A DNA stretch of 64,000 nucleotides, taken from Rhodobacterales bacterium. Lineage in GTDB: Bacteria; Pseudomonadota; Alphaproteobacteria; Rhizobiales; Stappiaceae. Positions 1-8,587 of this stretch are shown here, piece after piece (position 1 is the stretch's first letter; the number at the start of each line of letters is the position of its first letter). A program made the position numbers and the translations under genes. Under the pieces are notes generated by a model. It searched no databases, had not been told where the DNA came from, and worked only from the letters and a program-made list of their open reading frames with translations. The stretch lies in the NCBI GenBank assembly GCA_008107755.1, contig VIRH01000094.1, forward strand, positions 124,001 to 188,000, given 5' to 3'.

Positions 1-1472
1 GCTCCCTGCATTTCGAAGGAGGCAGCGAGAATGTTCTCCTCGTTGATGGCGGCGCCGGTCAGTTCGGCCGAGATAAGGCCGTTACGGAAAACGAAGACCC
101 GGTCGCACTGGCAGACCTCCTCGGTTTCCGTCGAGTACCAGAGAAAGGTCCGACCGCTTTCGGCCTCGCGTCGAACCAGCTCGTAGGCCTCCTGCTTGGT
201 GCCGACATCCACGCCGCGCATCGGGTCGTCCATGACGACGATGGGAGCCGTGGAGGCGAGCGCCCGCGCGAACAGCGCCTTTTGCTGGTTGCCGCCCGAA
301 AGAGACAGGATGGGATTGTTCATGTTGTCTGTCCGGATGCCGATCCGTGCCTTCCAGTCCGCCCCAAGACGGGCTTCGGCGTCCCGGTCGATCAGACCGT
401 TTCGGACGAGGCTGGGGAGATGGGTGAGTGTCAGATTGCGCAGGATCGACCAGAGCGGCATCACACCGTCCCTGCCGCGGTCGCCGGCAACAAAGGCGAC
501 GTCCGGCGTCCTGACCTTTGAAAGGGCACCGGAGCGGGACATGAAGAACCGCGCCAGCGCCTCGGCCTGTCCGTGGCCGGCAAGCCCGGCAAGCCCGACG
601 ATTTCCCCCCGCCTGGCGCTCAGACCTTCGGGCGTGGAGAGAACCTCCTCGCCGATCCGGTCTCCTGCTTCGACGGCAGCGCGAACGTCCGTCTTTTCGC
701 TGGCGACATGGCCCATCGCATCGATCAGGCTCTGCTGCGTGAAGCCCGAAGCGGGCCGGCTGTCGATGATCTTGCCATCCTTCATCACGTCGATCCGGGT
801 CGCGACCTCGAAGACCTCGCCCAGCATGTGCGATATGAAGATGACGGCGCCGCCGGAGCTGCAGAACCGGCGGACATGCGCAAGAAGCTGGCGGGCGATC
901 GAGGCATCGAGCGACGAGGTCGGCTCATCGAGTATCACCAGCCGGGCGGGCGTCGCGCCTTCGGCAAAGCCGGCAGCGATCTCCACCATCTGGCGTTCGG
1001 CGAGGGTCAGGTCGCCGACGGCCATGCCCGGTTCGATCCGGTGACCGGGAAAGAGTTCGCCGAGAGCCTTGGAAATCCGCTGAGCGGCGGTCTTGCGCCA
1101 GCCGAACCCGGTCAGATCACGGTGCGGGATTCTGAGGTTTTCGAGGACTGTCAGGTTGGGACAAAGCGACAATTCCTGAAAGACGCTGCGGATGCCGGCT
1201 GCCCGGGCAGCGACAGCACCGGTCCCCTGCGAACCGTCTTCCATGACATAACTGACACTGCCGCCGGTCGGCGTCAGGCCGCCGTTGATGACGTTCACCG
1301 CAGTGGACTTGCCTGCACCGTTGTGGCCGATCAGCCCGACGCATTCGCCCGGGCTGATGGTCAGACTGACCCCGTCGAGCGCGCGCACCGCACCGAAGTG
1401 CACGCGCGCGTCCGAAAGGGCAACCAACGGGGCATCCGGTTTCAATGCACCGGCGCCTGTCGCCAATTCCAA
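1..1472 (-). CDS. Sugar ABC transporter, double ATP-binding protein (partial, C-terminus off window)
   Basis: This is the ATPase of a ribose/xylose-type (CUT2-like) sugar importer, which couples ATP hydrolysis at the inner membrane to uptake. About 490 residues are visible, near the usual 500 of RbsA-like proteins, and the stop lies beyond the left edge. The first nucleotide-binding domain has an intact Walker A (GHNGAGKST) and Walker B (LVILDEPTS). The second has the degenerate Walker A typical of the family (GLAGLAGHGQ) but keeps LSGGNQQK and VVMDDP. The start is a TTG with the Shine-Dalgarno AAGGGAG seven bases upstream; no in-frame ATG fits the N-terminus. It starts 20 bases after the binding-protein gene, so they form one operon. 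The permease is presumably next, off the window. Confidence 0.9.
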   Translation of the reverse strand, partial: MELATGAGALKPDAPLVALSDARVHFGAVRALDGVSLTISPGECVGLIGHNGAGKSTAVNVINGGLTPTGGSVSYVMEDGSQGTGAVAARAAGIRSVFQELSLCPNLTVLENLRIPHRDLTGFGWRKTAAQRISKALGELFPGHRIEPGMAVGDLTLAERQMVEIAAGFAEGATPARLVILDEPTSSLDASIARQLLAHVRRFCSSGGAVIFISHMLGEVFEVATRIDVMKDGKIIDSRPASGFTQQSLIDAMGHVASEKTDVRAAVEAGDRIGEEVLSTPEGLSARRGEIVGLAGLAGHGQAEALARFFMSRSGALSKVRTPDVAFVAGDRGRDGVMPLWSILRNLTLTHLPSLVRNGLIDRDAEARLGADWKARIGIRTDNMNNPILSLSGGNQQKALFARALASTAPIVVMDDPMRGVDVGTKQEAYELVRREAESGRTFLWYSTETEEVCQCDRVFVFRNGLISAELTGAAINEENILAASFEMQG

Positions 1473-1491
1473 GATGAAGCTCCCTTACGAC

Positions 1492-2508
1492 TTACTGCGC
1501 GTCCGCGATGACGCCCTTGGCGTCGTCCAGGCTGTATTCCACGTTCGCGACAGAGCCTTCGGGCGTCGCCTCAAGAGCTTCGTCCAGGGAGTCCTGCGTG
1601 ACTTTCAGGAACGGCACCGTCAGATCCTTCGGCACGTCCGCGCCGTCCAGAACCTGCTGCGCCACCCAGAAGGCCAGCGTGCCGACGCCGGGCGCGATGG
1701 ACAGAGACAGGGTCTCGTAGCCATTGGCGTCGCGGGCTTCCGCCCACCACTTCATTTCGTCCTGACGGTTGCCCATGACGATGATCGGCATGTCCCGGCC
1801 GGCGGCATCAATGGCCTGGGCCGCACCGTAGCCGTCACCACCCTGTGTCACGACGCCGGCGATTTCCGGCAGGCTCGGCAGGATGCCTGCGACGGCTTTC
1901 TGGGCAACGTCCTGGGCCCAGTCGCCGTGGACGGACCCAACTATCTTGAACTTCGGAAATTCCTTCACACCCTCTTCGATACCGGCATGGATCTCGTCAT
2001 CGACGAAGACGCCGGCAAGGCCGCGGATTTCCAGCAGGTTGCCACCGTCAGGAAGCCGAGAAGCCAGATATTCGACCTGCTGTCGGCCCATTTCCTTGAA
2101 GTCGACCGCGATGCGCCAGGCGCAGGGCTCCGTAACGATGCCGTCGAAGGAGACGACGACGATGCCGGCATCACAGGCTTCCTTGACCGCGCCGTTGAGT
2201 GCTGTCGGCGACGCTGCATTGACGACAATCGCGTCATAGCCCTGCAGGATCATGTTCTGGATCTGCGCCGCCTGTTCGGTCGCCTGGTTTTCCGATGTTG
2301 TGAACACGTCGGCAACGGCGACGACACCGTCTTCCACTGCCTTGTCGCCGACCGTCGCCCAGCTTTGCAGCATGGCCTGGCGCCAGGAGTTGCCGGCGTA
2401 GTTGTTGGAAAGAGCAATCCGCTTGTCCGCCGTGTCGGCAAGAGAGCTGACGGGAACGGCGAAGACGGCAAGAGCGGCAGCCGCCATGAGCTTGGCTTTG
2501 ATATTCAT
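1492..2508 (-). CDS. Sugar ABC transporter periplasmic substrate-binding protein
   Basis: The 338-residue protein starts with a Sec signal peptide (MNIKAKLMAAAALAVFAV, cleavage near SLADTADK). A periplasmic-binding-protein type I (Peripla_BP_4, RbsB-like) fold follows: NNYAGNSW near the start, the hinge strand DAIVVNAASPTALNG, and TQGGDGYGAAQA. It would capture a sugar or sugar-like ligand in the periplasm and hand it to the permease. The start chosen has GGAGG just upstream and removes a long implausible N-terminal extension. It is the first gene of the operon and is divergent from the two-component genes to the right, with about 230 bases between. The ligand cannot be read from the sequence. 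Confidence 0.9.
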   Translation of the reverse strand: MNIKAKLMAAAALAVFAVPVSSLADTADKRIALSNNYAGNSWRQAMLQSWATVGDKAVEDGVVAVADVFTTSENQATEQAAQIQNMILQGYDAIVVNAASPTALNGAVKEACDAGIVVVSFDGIVTEPCAWRIAVDFKEMGRQQVEYLASRLPDGGNLLEIRGLAGVFVDDEIHAGIEEGVKEFPKFKIVGSVHGDWAQDVAQKAVAGILPSLPEIAGVVTQGGDGYGAAQAIDAAGRDMPIIVMGNRQDEMKWWAEARDANGYETLSLSIAPGVGTLAFWVAQQVLDGADVPKDLTVPFLKVTQDSLDEALEATPEGSVANVEYSLDDAKGVIADAQ

Positions 2509-2735
2509 GTTTCCTCCCTGGCGCAGAGCGGCGCCATTGTCGCATGGACACGGTTCTCCCAAACGAGCGTCCGGTCCCCAGAGTGCGGATGCGGAGGCTG
2601 TTGGTAAAGCCTTGTTCGCGCAAGTCGGTTGCGGGTTCCCGCAACTGCGGTGCGCATCGCTCCCAAACAGACGGCTTGCCGAGGCCGGCGCGGTGGACCA
2701 CACTGGCCGCCAAACAGGGAGGAGCTGTTGGTGCC

Positions 2736-4004
2736 ATGCGGCAGGAAGCAGACGACAGGAAAGAGATGGCGGAGCCCAATCCGCTCGTCTCACTGCTGCG
2801 TATTTCGAGCCATCTGGCCGGACAGGTGGAAATTCGCGCGGCCCTCCGCTCGGTCAAGGCCGAGATAGAGAACCTGCTGCCGATCGACCATCTGGATGTC
2901 TGCCTCGTCGATGACAATGTAACCTGGAACACCAGTTACGAGGTCGGCCTGAAGACCCGGTGGAGCCTGTCGCGGACACCGGTCGCCCTGTCGCCGGTGC
3001 GCAGCATTCTTCTGGGCGAGGCGGATTACATGCTGACCGACAACGCCATGGAAGATGCGCGCTACACATATGAAGGCGCGATCGCCCAGCCCATCATCAA
3101 ACACAAGCTGCGCAGCCGCGTGAATGTCGCGATCAAGGTTCTGGGCCGTACAATCGGCGCGCTGAACTGCTCTGCTCGCGTCCCCGGTCTCTACGACGAG
3201 GAAACCGTCGAGCGGGTGCGCCAGATCGCGGATGTCCTCGCGCCCTATTTCTATTCGCTGAGGGCGAACGAAAAGGCGAAGCAGGCTGCCGTGATCCGGG
3301 CCGAGGCCCAGGCGCGCGAAGAAGGGCTGCGGCAGGGGGCGCTGGAACTGACCCGGGTTCTGGAGCAGGAACGCCAGCGAATCGGCATGGACCTTCACGA
3401 CCAGACGCTGGCCGATCTGACCCGCATCATGCGGGACCTGGAAAAGGCGGACACCGCCGAGGACAGGGCCGAGGTGATCGGCAGCATCCAGGTCTGTATC
3501 CAGGATCTGAGGCGGATCATCGACACGGCCGTGCCCACGCTTCTGGATCTCTTCGGCTTCGCCCATGCCCTGCGCATCCATCTGGAACGGGCTGTGGAAG
3601 ACACCGGCGTCATGACCCTTCAGGTCGTCGACCGGACCGAGGGGCTGATCGACAGGCTGGATCCGACAACCCGGATCTCGCTCTACCGTATCGCCCAGGA
3701 AGCCATCAACAATGCGGCGCGGCATTCGGGCGCCGACACGATCGCCGTCATCGTCAAGCTGCACCGGGATTGCCTGCGCATGACCGTCGAGGACAACGGC
3801 AAGGGCCTGCCCTCGACGCGGGCGGCGCGGCAGAGCACCAAGGCGACAGGCGGCATTGCCCACATGCGCACGCGGGCGAGGCTGATCAATGCCGATTTCA
3901 GCCTGTCCGGCCGGTCCGGATCGCGGATCACGGTCAAGCTGCCGCTGGCGCCGGAAAGGGACAAGGCCTTGGCCGGCCAGGATACGGCGGAGGATCCGGC
4001 ATGA
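2736..4004 (+). CDS. Soluble sensor histidine kinase, NarL-family partner (HPK7 type)
   Basis: A 422-residue kinase with no membrane segment, so it senses a cytoplasmic signal. Residues about 30-175 look like a GAF sensor domain. A helical linker and a HisKA_3 dimerisation domain follow, with the phospho-acceptor H221 in ERQRIGMDLHDQT. A HATPase domain follows, with an N box (EAINNAARH) and a G box (VEDNGKGLP). The start at 2736 has GGGAGGAG 11 bases upstream; a later ATG at 2766 is possible. The stop overlaps the response-regulator start (ATGA), so the pair is translationally coupled. Because it is divergent from the sugar importer, regulation of that importer is a reasonable inference. Confidence 0.85.
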   Translation: MRQEADDRKEMAEPNPLVSLLRISSHLAGQVEIRAALRSVKAEIENLLPIDHLDVCLVDDNVTWNTSYEVGLKTRWSLSRTPVALSPVRSILLGEADYMLTDNAMEDARYTYEGAIAQPIIKHKLRSRVNVAIKVLGRTIGALNCSARVPGLYDEETVERVRQIADVLAPYFYSLRANEKAKQAAVIRAEAQAREEGLRQGALELTRVLEQERQRIGMDLHDQTLADLTRIMRDLEKADTAEDRAEVIGSIQVCIQDLRRIIDTAVPTLLDLFGFAHALRIHLERAVEDTGVMTLQVVDRTEGLIDRLDPTTRISLYRIAQEAINNAARHSGADTIAVIVKLHRDCLRMTVEDNGKGLPSTRAARQSTKATGGIAHMRTRARLINADFSLSGRSGSRITVKLPLAPERDKALAGQDTAEDPA

Positions 4005-4744
4005 AGGTTCTTCTGGTGGAGGACGACCAGTTCCACGCCGACTACCTGACCGAGGCGATGCGCAGCGCGCTTCCGGAAGTCGACGAGATCCTGAAGGCGG
4101 TGAACGGTGTCGAGGGTGAAATGCTTGCCCGCAAGCACGCGGTGCCGGCAGTGGTGATGGATCTTCAGATGAAGGAGCGAAACGGCATCGACGCGGCCCG
4201 TACGATCTGGAGCGAGCGGCCGCAAACACGCATCCTGTTCTGGTCCAATTATTCCGACGAGGCCTACATGCGCGGTATCGCCCGCATCGTGCCGCATGAA
4301 TCGTCCTACGGATACGTTCTCAAGACGGCAACGCGCGACCGCCTGCATCTGGCGCTTCGGGCCGTCTTTCTGGAATCGCAGATCGTGGTCGATCAAGAGA
4401 TCCACCGCGTCCAGCAGAGGCAGATCCGCACCCATGACACGCTGACCGACAGCGAATATGCGGTGCTGATGGACATGGCCCTCGGTCTGTCGGACAAGCT
4501 GATCGCGAAACGCCAGGGACTGTCCCTGCGCACGGTTCAGAACCGGCTGCTGTCGCTATACGACAAGCTGGGGGTCGACAGCCTGGAGGCCTTGCCGGGC
4601 GATTTCGCCATCAACAAGCGGACCCGGGCCATCACGCGTGCTCTGAACCTCAGGGCGATCAACGCGGAAAGCCTGGAAAGCGCCGACCGGGAACTGCAAA
4701 AATGGCTGAGCGCATATCAGACGCGCTCGGAAAACGCTTCCTGA
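4001..4744 (+). CDS. LuxR/NarL-family response regulator
   Basis: A 247-residue DNA-binding response regulator. The N-terminal receiver domain has the acidic pair in LLVEDDQ, the phospho-acceptor D54 in VVMDLQMKERNGID, and K in YVLKTATRD. The C-terminal half carries a LuxR-type helix-turn-helix (LTDSEYAVLMDMALGLSD, then LSLRTVQNRLLSLYDKLGV), followed by an unusual extra tail of about 50 residues. It overlaps the kinase stop by four bases. Its target is inferred to be the divergent sugar ABC operon or its own promoter in the 2509-2735 gap; nothing in the sequence proves this. Confidence 0.87.
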   Translation: MKVLLVEDDQFHADYLTEAMRSALPEVDEILKAVNGVEGEMLARKHAVPAVVMDLQMKERNGIDAARTIWSERPQTRILFWSNYSDEAYMRGIARIVPHESSYGYVLKTATRDRLHLALRAVFLESQIVVDQEIHRVQQRQIRTHDTLTDSEYAVLMDMALGLSDKLIAKRQGLSLRTVQNRLLSLYDKLGVDSLEALPGDFAINKRTRAITRALNLRAINAESLESADRELQKWLSAYQTRSENAS

Positions 4745-5015
4745 TCGGCAGCCCGTTCACCCCACAGTTTCCGTGATTCCCCCCGGATCCGATGACCTGA
4801 CGCAGCGGCTTCAAGGCCGGGCGGCCGTCCTGTGCTGATCTCTTGCGCTTGAAAACCGGCAAATATTAACCTTCATAAATTCATTATATTTACTTGCCAT
4901 ATTTTCAACATAACAAGTCACGTAAAATAAAGAAATCAGATAAGGAAATAAATTACAACAACTTTCAAAACAAAATATTAAATAACTCTGCTTAATTCAA
5001 TCAAGAGAGGGCTAC
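4745..5015. promoter_or_regulatory. AT-rich leader upstream of galE
   Basis: A 271-base gap without a gene. From about 4860 to 5010 it is strikingly AT-rich compared with the GC-rich coding DNA on both sides. It ends in a good Shine-Dalgarno (AGAGAGGG) for galE. It is expected to hold the galE promoter. No clear palindrome or intrinsic terminator was found. Confidence 0.45.
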
Positions 5016-6050
5016 ATGACTGTACTCATTACCGGCGGCGCCGGTTTCATCGGGTCTCACTGCTGCGTTTCCTTTCTGGAAGCAGGGCATGACATCGTGG
5101 TGCTGGACAATCTGTCCAACGCCAGCAGCCTCAGCCTGGAGCGGGTTGCGGCGATCACCGGTCGGAAGGTTTCCTTTGTGGTCGGCGACATTCGCGACCA
5201 AGCCGAGGTGGAAGAGGTTCTGCACCGGTACAAGTGTACCGCCGTCGTCCATTTCGCGGGCCTGAAGTCCGTCGGCGAATCGACGAAGATGCCGATCTCC
5301 TATTACGACAACAATGTCGTCGGCACGCTGCGCCTCCTGTCGGCGATGGACAATGCAGGCGTCAGGCAAATGATCTTCTCCTCCTCGGCCACCGTCTATG
5401 GCGAGCCGCAGTTCCTGCCGCTGACGGAAGACCATCCGACAAGCGCCGTAAATCCCTACGGCCGCACGAAGCTGATGATCGAGGAAATGCTGCGTGACGT
5501 CGCCGCCAGCGACCCGAACTGGCGCTTCGGCATCCTGCGCTATTTCAATCCGGTCGGAGCTCATGACAGCGGGCTGATCGGTGAGAACCCGCTCGGCATC
5601 CCCAACAACCTGATGCCGTTCATCACCCAGGTGGCGGACGGGCGGCGGGAACAGCTGGCCGTGTTTGGCAACGACTATGAAACCGCCGACGGCACCGGCG
5701 TGCGCGATTACATCCACGTGAGCGATCTCGTTGACGGACATCTGCGCGCCCACGAAGTGCTGGCGGAAGGCGCAGCACCGTCGAACTGCTTCACGGTGAA
5801 CCTTGGCACAGGCAACGGCTACAGCGTGCTGGAAATGGTGCGGGCGTTCGAGCGCGCGTCCAACAAGGAGATCGGCTTCAGTTTCTCGCCGCGGCGCGAG
5901 GGTGATGTCGCAGAGTGCTACGCCCACACGGAGCGCGCCGAACAGCTCCTGAACTGGAAGGCGAAGCGCGACCTTGATGCCATGTGTCGGGACACCTGGA
6001 ACTGGGTCTGCAAGAACCCCGCCGGATATGCGGCAGAAGCAGCCGAATGA
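5016..6050 (+). CDS. galE: UDP-glucose 4-epimerase
   Basis: This cytoplasmic enzyme interconverts UDP-glucose and UDP-galactose using tightly bound NAD. The 344 residues match the usual length. Seen are the NAD-binding GGAGFIGSH at the N-terminus, the catalytic Ser/Thr region SSSATVYGEP, and the Tyr-x3-Lys pair in NPYGRTKLM. It begins after an AT-rich gap, with AGAGAGGG before the ATG. The exopolysaccharide genes follow, so it probably supplies UDP-galactose for that polymer, as expected if the polymer is galactoglucan-like. It is convergent with the GH16 gene. Confidence 0.96.
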   Translation: MTVLITGGAGFIGSHCCVSFLEAGHDIVVLDNLSNASSLSLERVAAITGRKVSFVVGDIRDQAEVEEVLHRYKCTAVVHFAGLKSVGESTKMPISYYDNNVVGTLRLLSAMDNAGVRQMIFSSSATVYGEPQFLPLTEDHPTSAVNPYGRTKLMIEEMLRDVAASDPNWRFGILRYFNPVGAHDSGLIGENPLGIPNNLMPFITQVADGRREQLAVFGNDYETADGTGVRDYIHVSDLVDGHLRAHEVLAEGAAPSNCFTVNLGTGNGYSVLEMVRAFERASNKEIGFSFSPRREGDVAECYAHTERAEQLLNWKAKRDLDAMCRDTWNWVCKNPAGYAAEAAE

Positions 6051-6373
6051 TTTTCTGAGACGCGAAGATGCGGAAGCCGGCTCCCATCGGCTTTCGTGTG
6101 GTGCGACCTCGTTCCGGGCAGGGCTGCCGAACCTGTTCCGGAGGCCGGGCGGCATGTTCCCCGGCACGCAGCCCCTCTTCGGGACAGCGCCGAATGCGCT
6201 CCCGGGATGAGGCGTACCTTGGCGGGTGCCCGGTGCCGATTACCGATTTTCAAAGAGCCCGGAGCACCTGCCTGAACAAGGCTCCCTTTCAGATCGACGG
6301 ACCTGCAATCGAAGGCGACAGCAGGCCCGCAAACGCAACGCCGATCGGGAGATCGGCCAGGATGTCCGACACC
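6051..6373. other. Gap between convergent galE and GH16 gene
   Basis: This 323-base gap lies between two convergent stops. Open frames here have no recognisable protein content and no convincing ribosome binding sites. A GC-rich hairpin (GCCGGG pairing with CCCGGC around 6144-6165) could help end transcription, but it has no T-run. No further signal was seen. Confidence 0.4.
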
Positions 6374-7195
6374 TCAGGCGCTATCGTCCTGATAGACGCG
6401 CAGGTTCCGGTAGGAGGTGGCGGCGCCGCGAACATCACCGTCATTCTTTCCGGCGAAAGGCGCGACCGCGTTGCTGAGAAGGATCATCGCCGGCGTATGG
6501 GCGAAGTCGTTCGGGGCCTCGAAGACCTCGAAATCATCGACATAGAAGCGGAAGAAGCTTTCCGTCCACAGCATCGCGTAGCGGTGGAATTCCCTGTCGA
6601 GACGCACATGCGTCTTATGACGACCCGCAAGCACCTTCTTCGTCGGGCGCCAGCGGCGGGCCACGACGAGCACCCGGTTCGGATACTTGACCTCGGCCAC
6701 GTCCAGCTCGAAGCGGATGTCGCCTTCGGTCTTTTCGTCCGACACGAGCCAGATGGCGTTGTTCACGCCCGCCTCGGGCGCAATGCGCATCTCGCACTCG
6801 AAATACCCGTAGGTCTGGCGAAAGCTGCGGGTCTGCACGAACCCCCCGGTGAACGGGCGCTTGGCGTCTTTCTGGTGGCCAAGACGCAGGTCGAGCCTGC
6901 CGCCCTCGATCACCGCATTGCGGGGATAGCGCATGGTCTCGTGATTGTGACCGCCCTTGCGCATCTTTTCCCAGTTCCGGTTGAACGCGACCGCGCTGGA
7001 GAACCTGTCCTCGAACGTCAGGCGCCAGTCCCCGGCGACATTGCGCAGCGGGGCCGGAAGGTCGGAATTGGAGGTCAGGGCTTCTGCCCACCGGGGCAAT
7101 ACGGAAAATGCGCCGGCGGACAAGACGGCACCAGCCGCAGACGCCAGGAACCCCCGGCGGCTGAGACTGGTCCAGTCCTGTTTTCTTGACATCAT
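6374..7195 (-). CDS. Tat-exported glycoside hydrolase family 16 (ExoK-like endo-glycanase)
   Basis: A 273-residue secreted beta-glycanase of family GH16. The N-terminus has a twin-arginine signal (SRRGFLAS, then a hydrophobic stretch ending near RWAEALTS). The concanavalin-like fold contains the catalytic signature ELDVAE, with nucleophile and acid/base glutamates kept. The length matches the ExoK-type enzymes that trim rhizobial exopolysaccharide. It starts 5 bases after the pyruvyltransferase stop, so it is the last gene of that transcript. The likely role is depolymerising or sizing the polymer made by this locus. The bond specificity is unknown. Confidence 0.85.
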   Translation of the reverse strand: MMSRKQDWTSLSRRGFLASAAGAVLSAGAFSVLPRWAEALTSNSDLPAPLRNVAGDWRLTFEDRFSSAVAFNRNWEKMRKGGHNHETMRYPRNAVIEGGRLDLRLGHQKDAKRPFTGGFVQTRSFRQTYGYFECEMRIAPEAGVNNAIWLVSDEKTEGDIRFELDVAEVKYPNRVLVVARRWRPTKKVLAGRHKTHVRLDREFHRYAMLWTESFFRFYVDDFEVFEAPNDFAHTPAMILLSNAVAPFAGKNDGDVRGAATSYRNLRVYQDDSA

Positions 7196-7200
7196 GAAAC

Positions 7201-8544
7201 TCAGCTTGCGAGCTTTGTCTTCGCGTCGGGCGACTTGAGATCCCGCACCTTGAGTTCCAGGTTCCAGGCCCGGTTGCGCAGGGTCTCGATCTCGCCGGTC
7301 ATGTAGTTGACCTCGTCGCGGTACCAGTCCGTGACTTCCTCGACCGTCGGATCCGTATGCACCAGGTTCGGCTTCACCAGTGCGGCATCCGGCGGGGAGG
7401 CGACCGGCTTGGCCAGCACGTGGTTGAGCCCGTTCTCCGTCAGAAAGCGGTGATACTCCGCGTAGTTCAGACGATAGACATGCTGAACCTTGGAGAAATC
7501 GGCGTTCTCGAAGATCTTCTCCAGATTGATCGGCATGTAGTCCTCGACCTCGACGGACGGGATGGCAAACAGCGTCGAGAGTTCGCGAATGCGCGAGTCA
7601 TAGGTGAAGAAGACGGCGGGAATGCCCTGGTGCAGGCCAATGACGTTGCCGTGGAGGCGGAAGCCGACGAGAACGTCCACATTCTTCTTGGCGTCGGCCG
7701 CCCATTCATCGACATCGAAGAAAGCCGTCATGCGGTCGCTGATCAGGGCCTCGACGTCCTTGTCGTTCTCAAGGCCGTATTTGCCGAGGATCGACTGGAT
7801 GTGCGCCTGCCGTGCCTCGCCGGTCTCGTAGATCGCAAGGGTTTCCTCGCGCTCGCCCTGCGAATAGAGCCGGTTGGACGACCGCTTGGCGACGGCCTGG
7901 ATCAGGGCGCGCTGCATGCGGTTGGTCTTGGTGGCGTTGGAGGCATAATCGGCGGACAGATACTTGTTGAGCGTCAGACCGACACGCGCTGTCTCCGGGT
8001 CGAACGGCTTGATCTCGATCGACGGGCGCAGATTGCGATAGAAGCTCGGGCAGCCGATGATGCGGATGTTCTTGATGCCGAGATCGTTGAAGACCTCCGC
8101 ACTGTAGACGCCGCGCACGCCGATCGTCTCGCATTTGTCCGCAATGATCTTCCAGGCCTCGACGCTGCCCTTGGGAATTTCGAGCTTCTTGTATTTCGCC
8201 GCCTGTGCGCCGACGCCGACGGGCACGATCGGTCCCTTCAGCTTTTTCAGAAGCGGGATGACATTGCCGATGTCGACGGTTTCGGTCAGGTAGTTGGACC
8301 CGCGGATCACCGTCGCGTCATAGTCGTCCTGCGGCCAGAGTTTCTCATCACCGGCATGGGCGAACTGGACGTTGCGGACCTCGTCATAGGCCAGCGCCTT
8401 GAGCATGGCATCATAGACGAGCACGTCGCCGGTGTTGATGCCGCCGCGGGCGAAGGTCGAGAGCGGATCGTCGATCTTCAGGAAGGCGGATTTGTTGCCG
8501 GGCTTGACGGCCGCACCACCATTGAGAACGAAGAGCTTCTTCAT
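7201..8544 (-). CDS. Polysaccharide pyruvyl transferase family protein (447 aa)
   Basis: This enzyme belongs to the family that adds pyruvate ketals from phosphoenolpyruvate to sugars of surface polysaccharides. Family features are RGSNYLTETVDIGNV, GVGAQAAKYKK, GVRGVYSAEV, CPSFYRN and the strongly conserved C-terminal block GFRLHGNVIGLHQG with FFTYDSR. The last 60 residues add a charged, probably coiled-coil tail absent from the shorter paralogue at 13130-14317. A Shine-Dalgarno AAGGTG precedes the ATG. It lies between the GT2-GT4 fusion and the GH16 gene. The acceptor sugar cannot be told from sequence. Confidence 0.86.
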   Translation of the reverse strand: MKKLFVLNGGAAVKPGNKSAFLKIDDPLSTFARGGINTGDVLVYDAMLKALAYDEVRNVQFAHAGDEKLWPQDDYDATVIRGSNYLTETVDIGNVIPLLKKLKGPIVPVGVGAQAAKYKKLEIPKGSVEAWKIIADKCETIGVRGVYSAEVFNDLGIKNIRIIGCPSFYRNLRPSIEIKPFDPETARVGLTLNKYLSADYASNATKTNRMQRALIQAVAKRSSNRLYSQGEREETLAIYETGEARQAHIQSILGKYGLENDKDVEALISDRMTAFFDVDEWAADAKKNVDVLVGFRLHGNVIGLHQGIPAVFFTYDSRIRELSTLFAIPSVEVEDYMPINLEKIFENADFSKVQHVYRLNYAEYHRFLTENGLNHVLAKPVASPPDAALVKPNLVHTDPTVEEVTDWYRDEVNYMTGEIETLRNRAWNLELKVRDLKSPDAKTKLAS

Positions 8545-8587
8545 TTGAACTGCACCTTTCTGCTGTCGGGCTGTAAGCGCCCTTCGT

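Noticed and set aside
1..1472. A frameshifted or broken ATPase gene, as no ATG start fits
   Set aside because: The frame is open from a TTG with a strong ribosome site to the window edge, with all ABC motifs in order.
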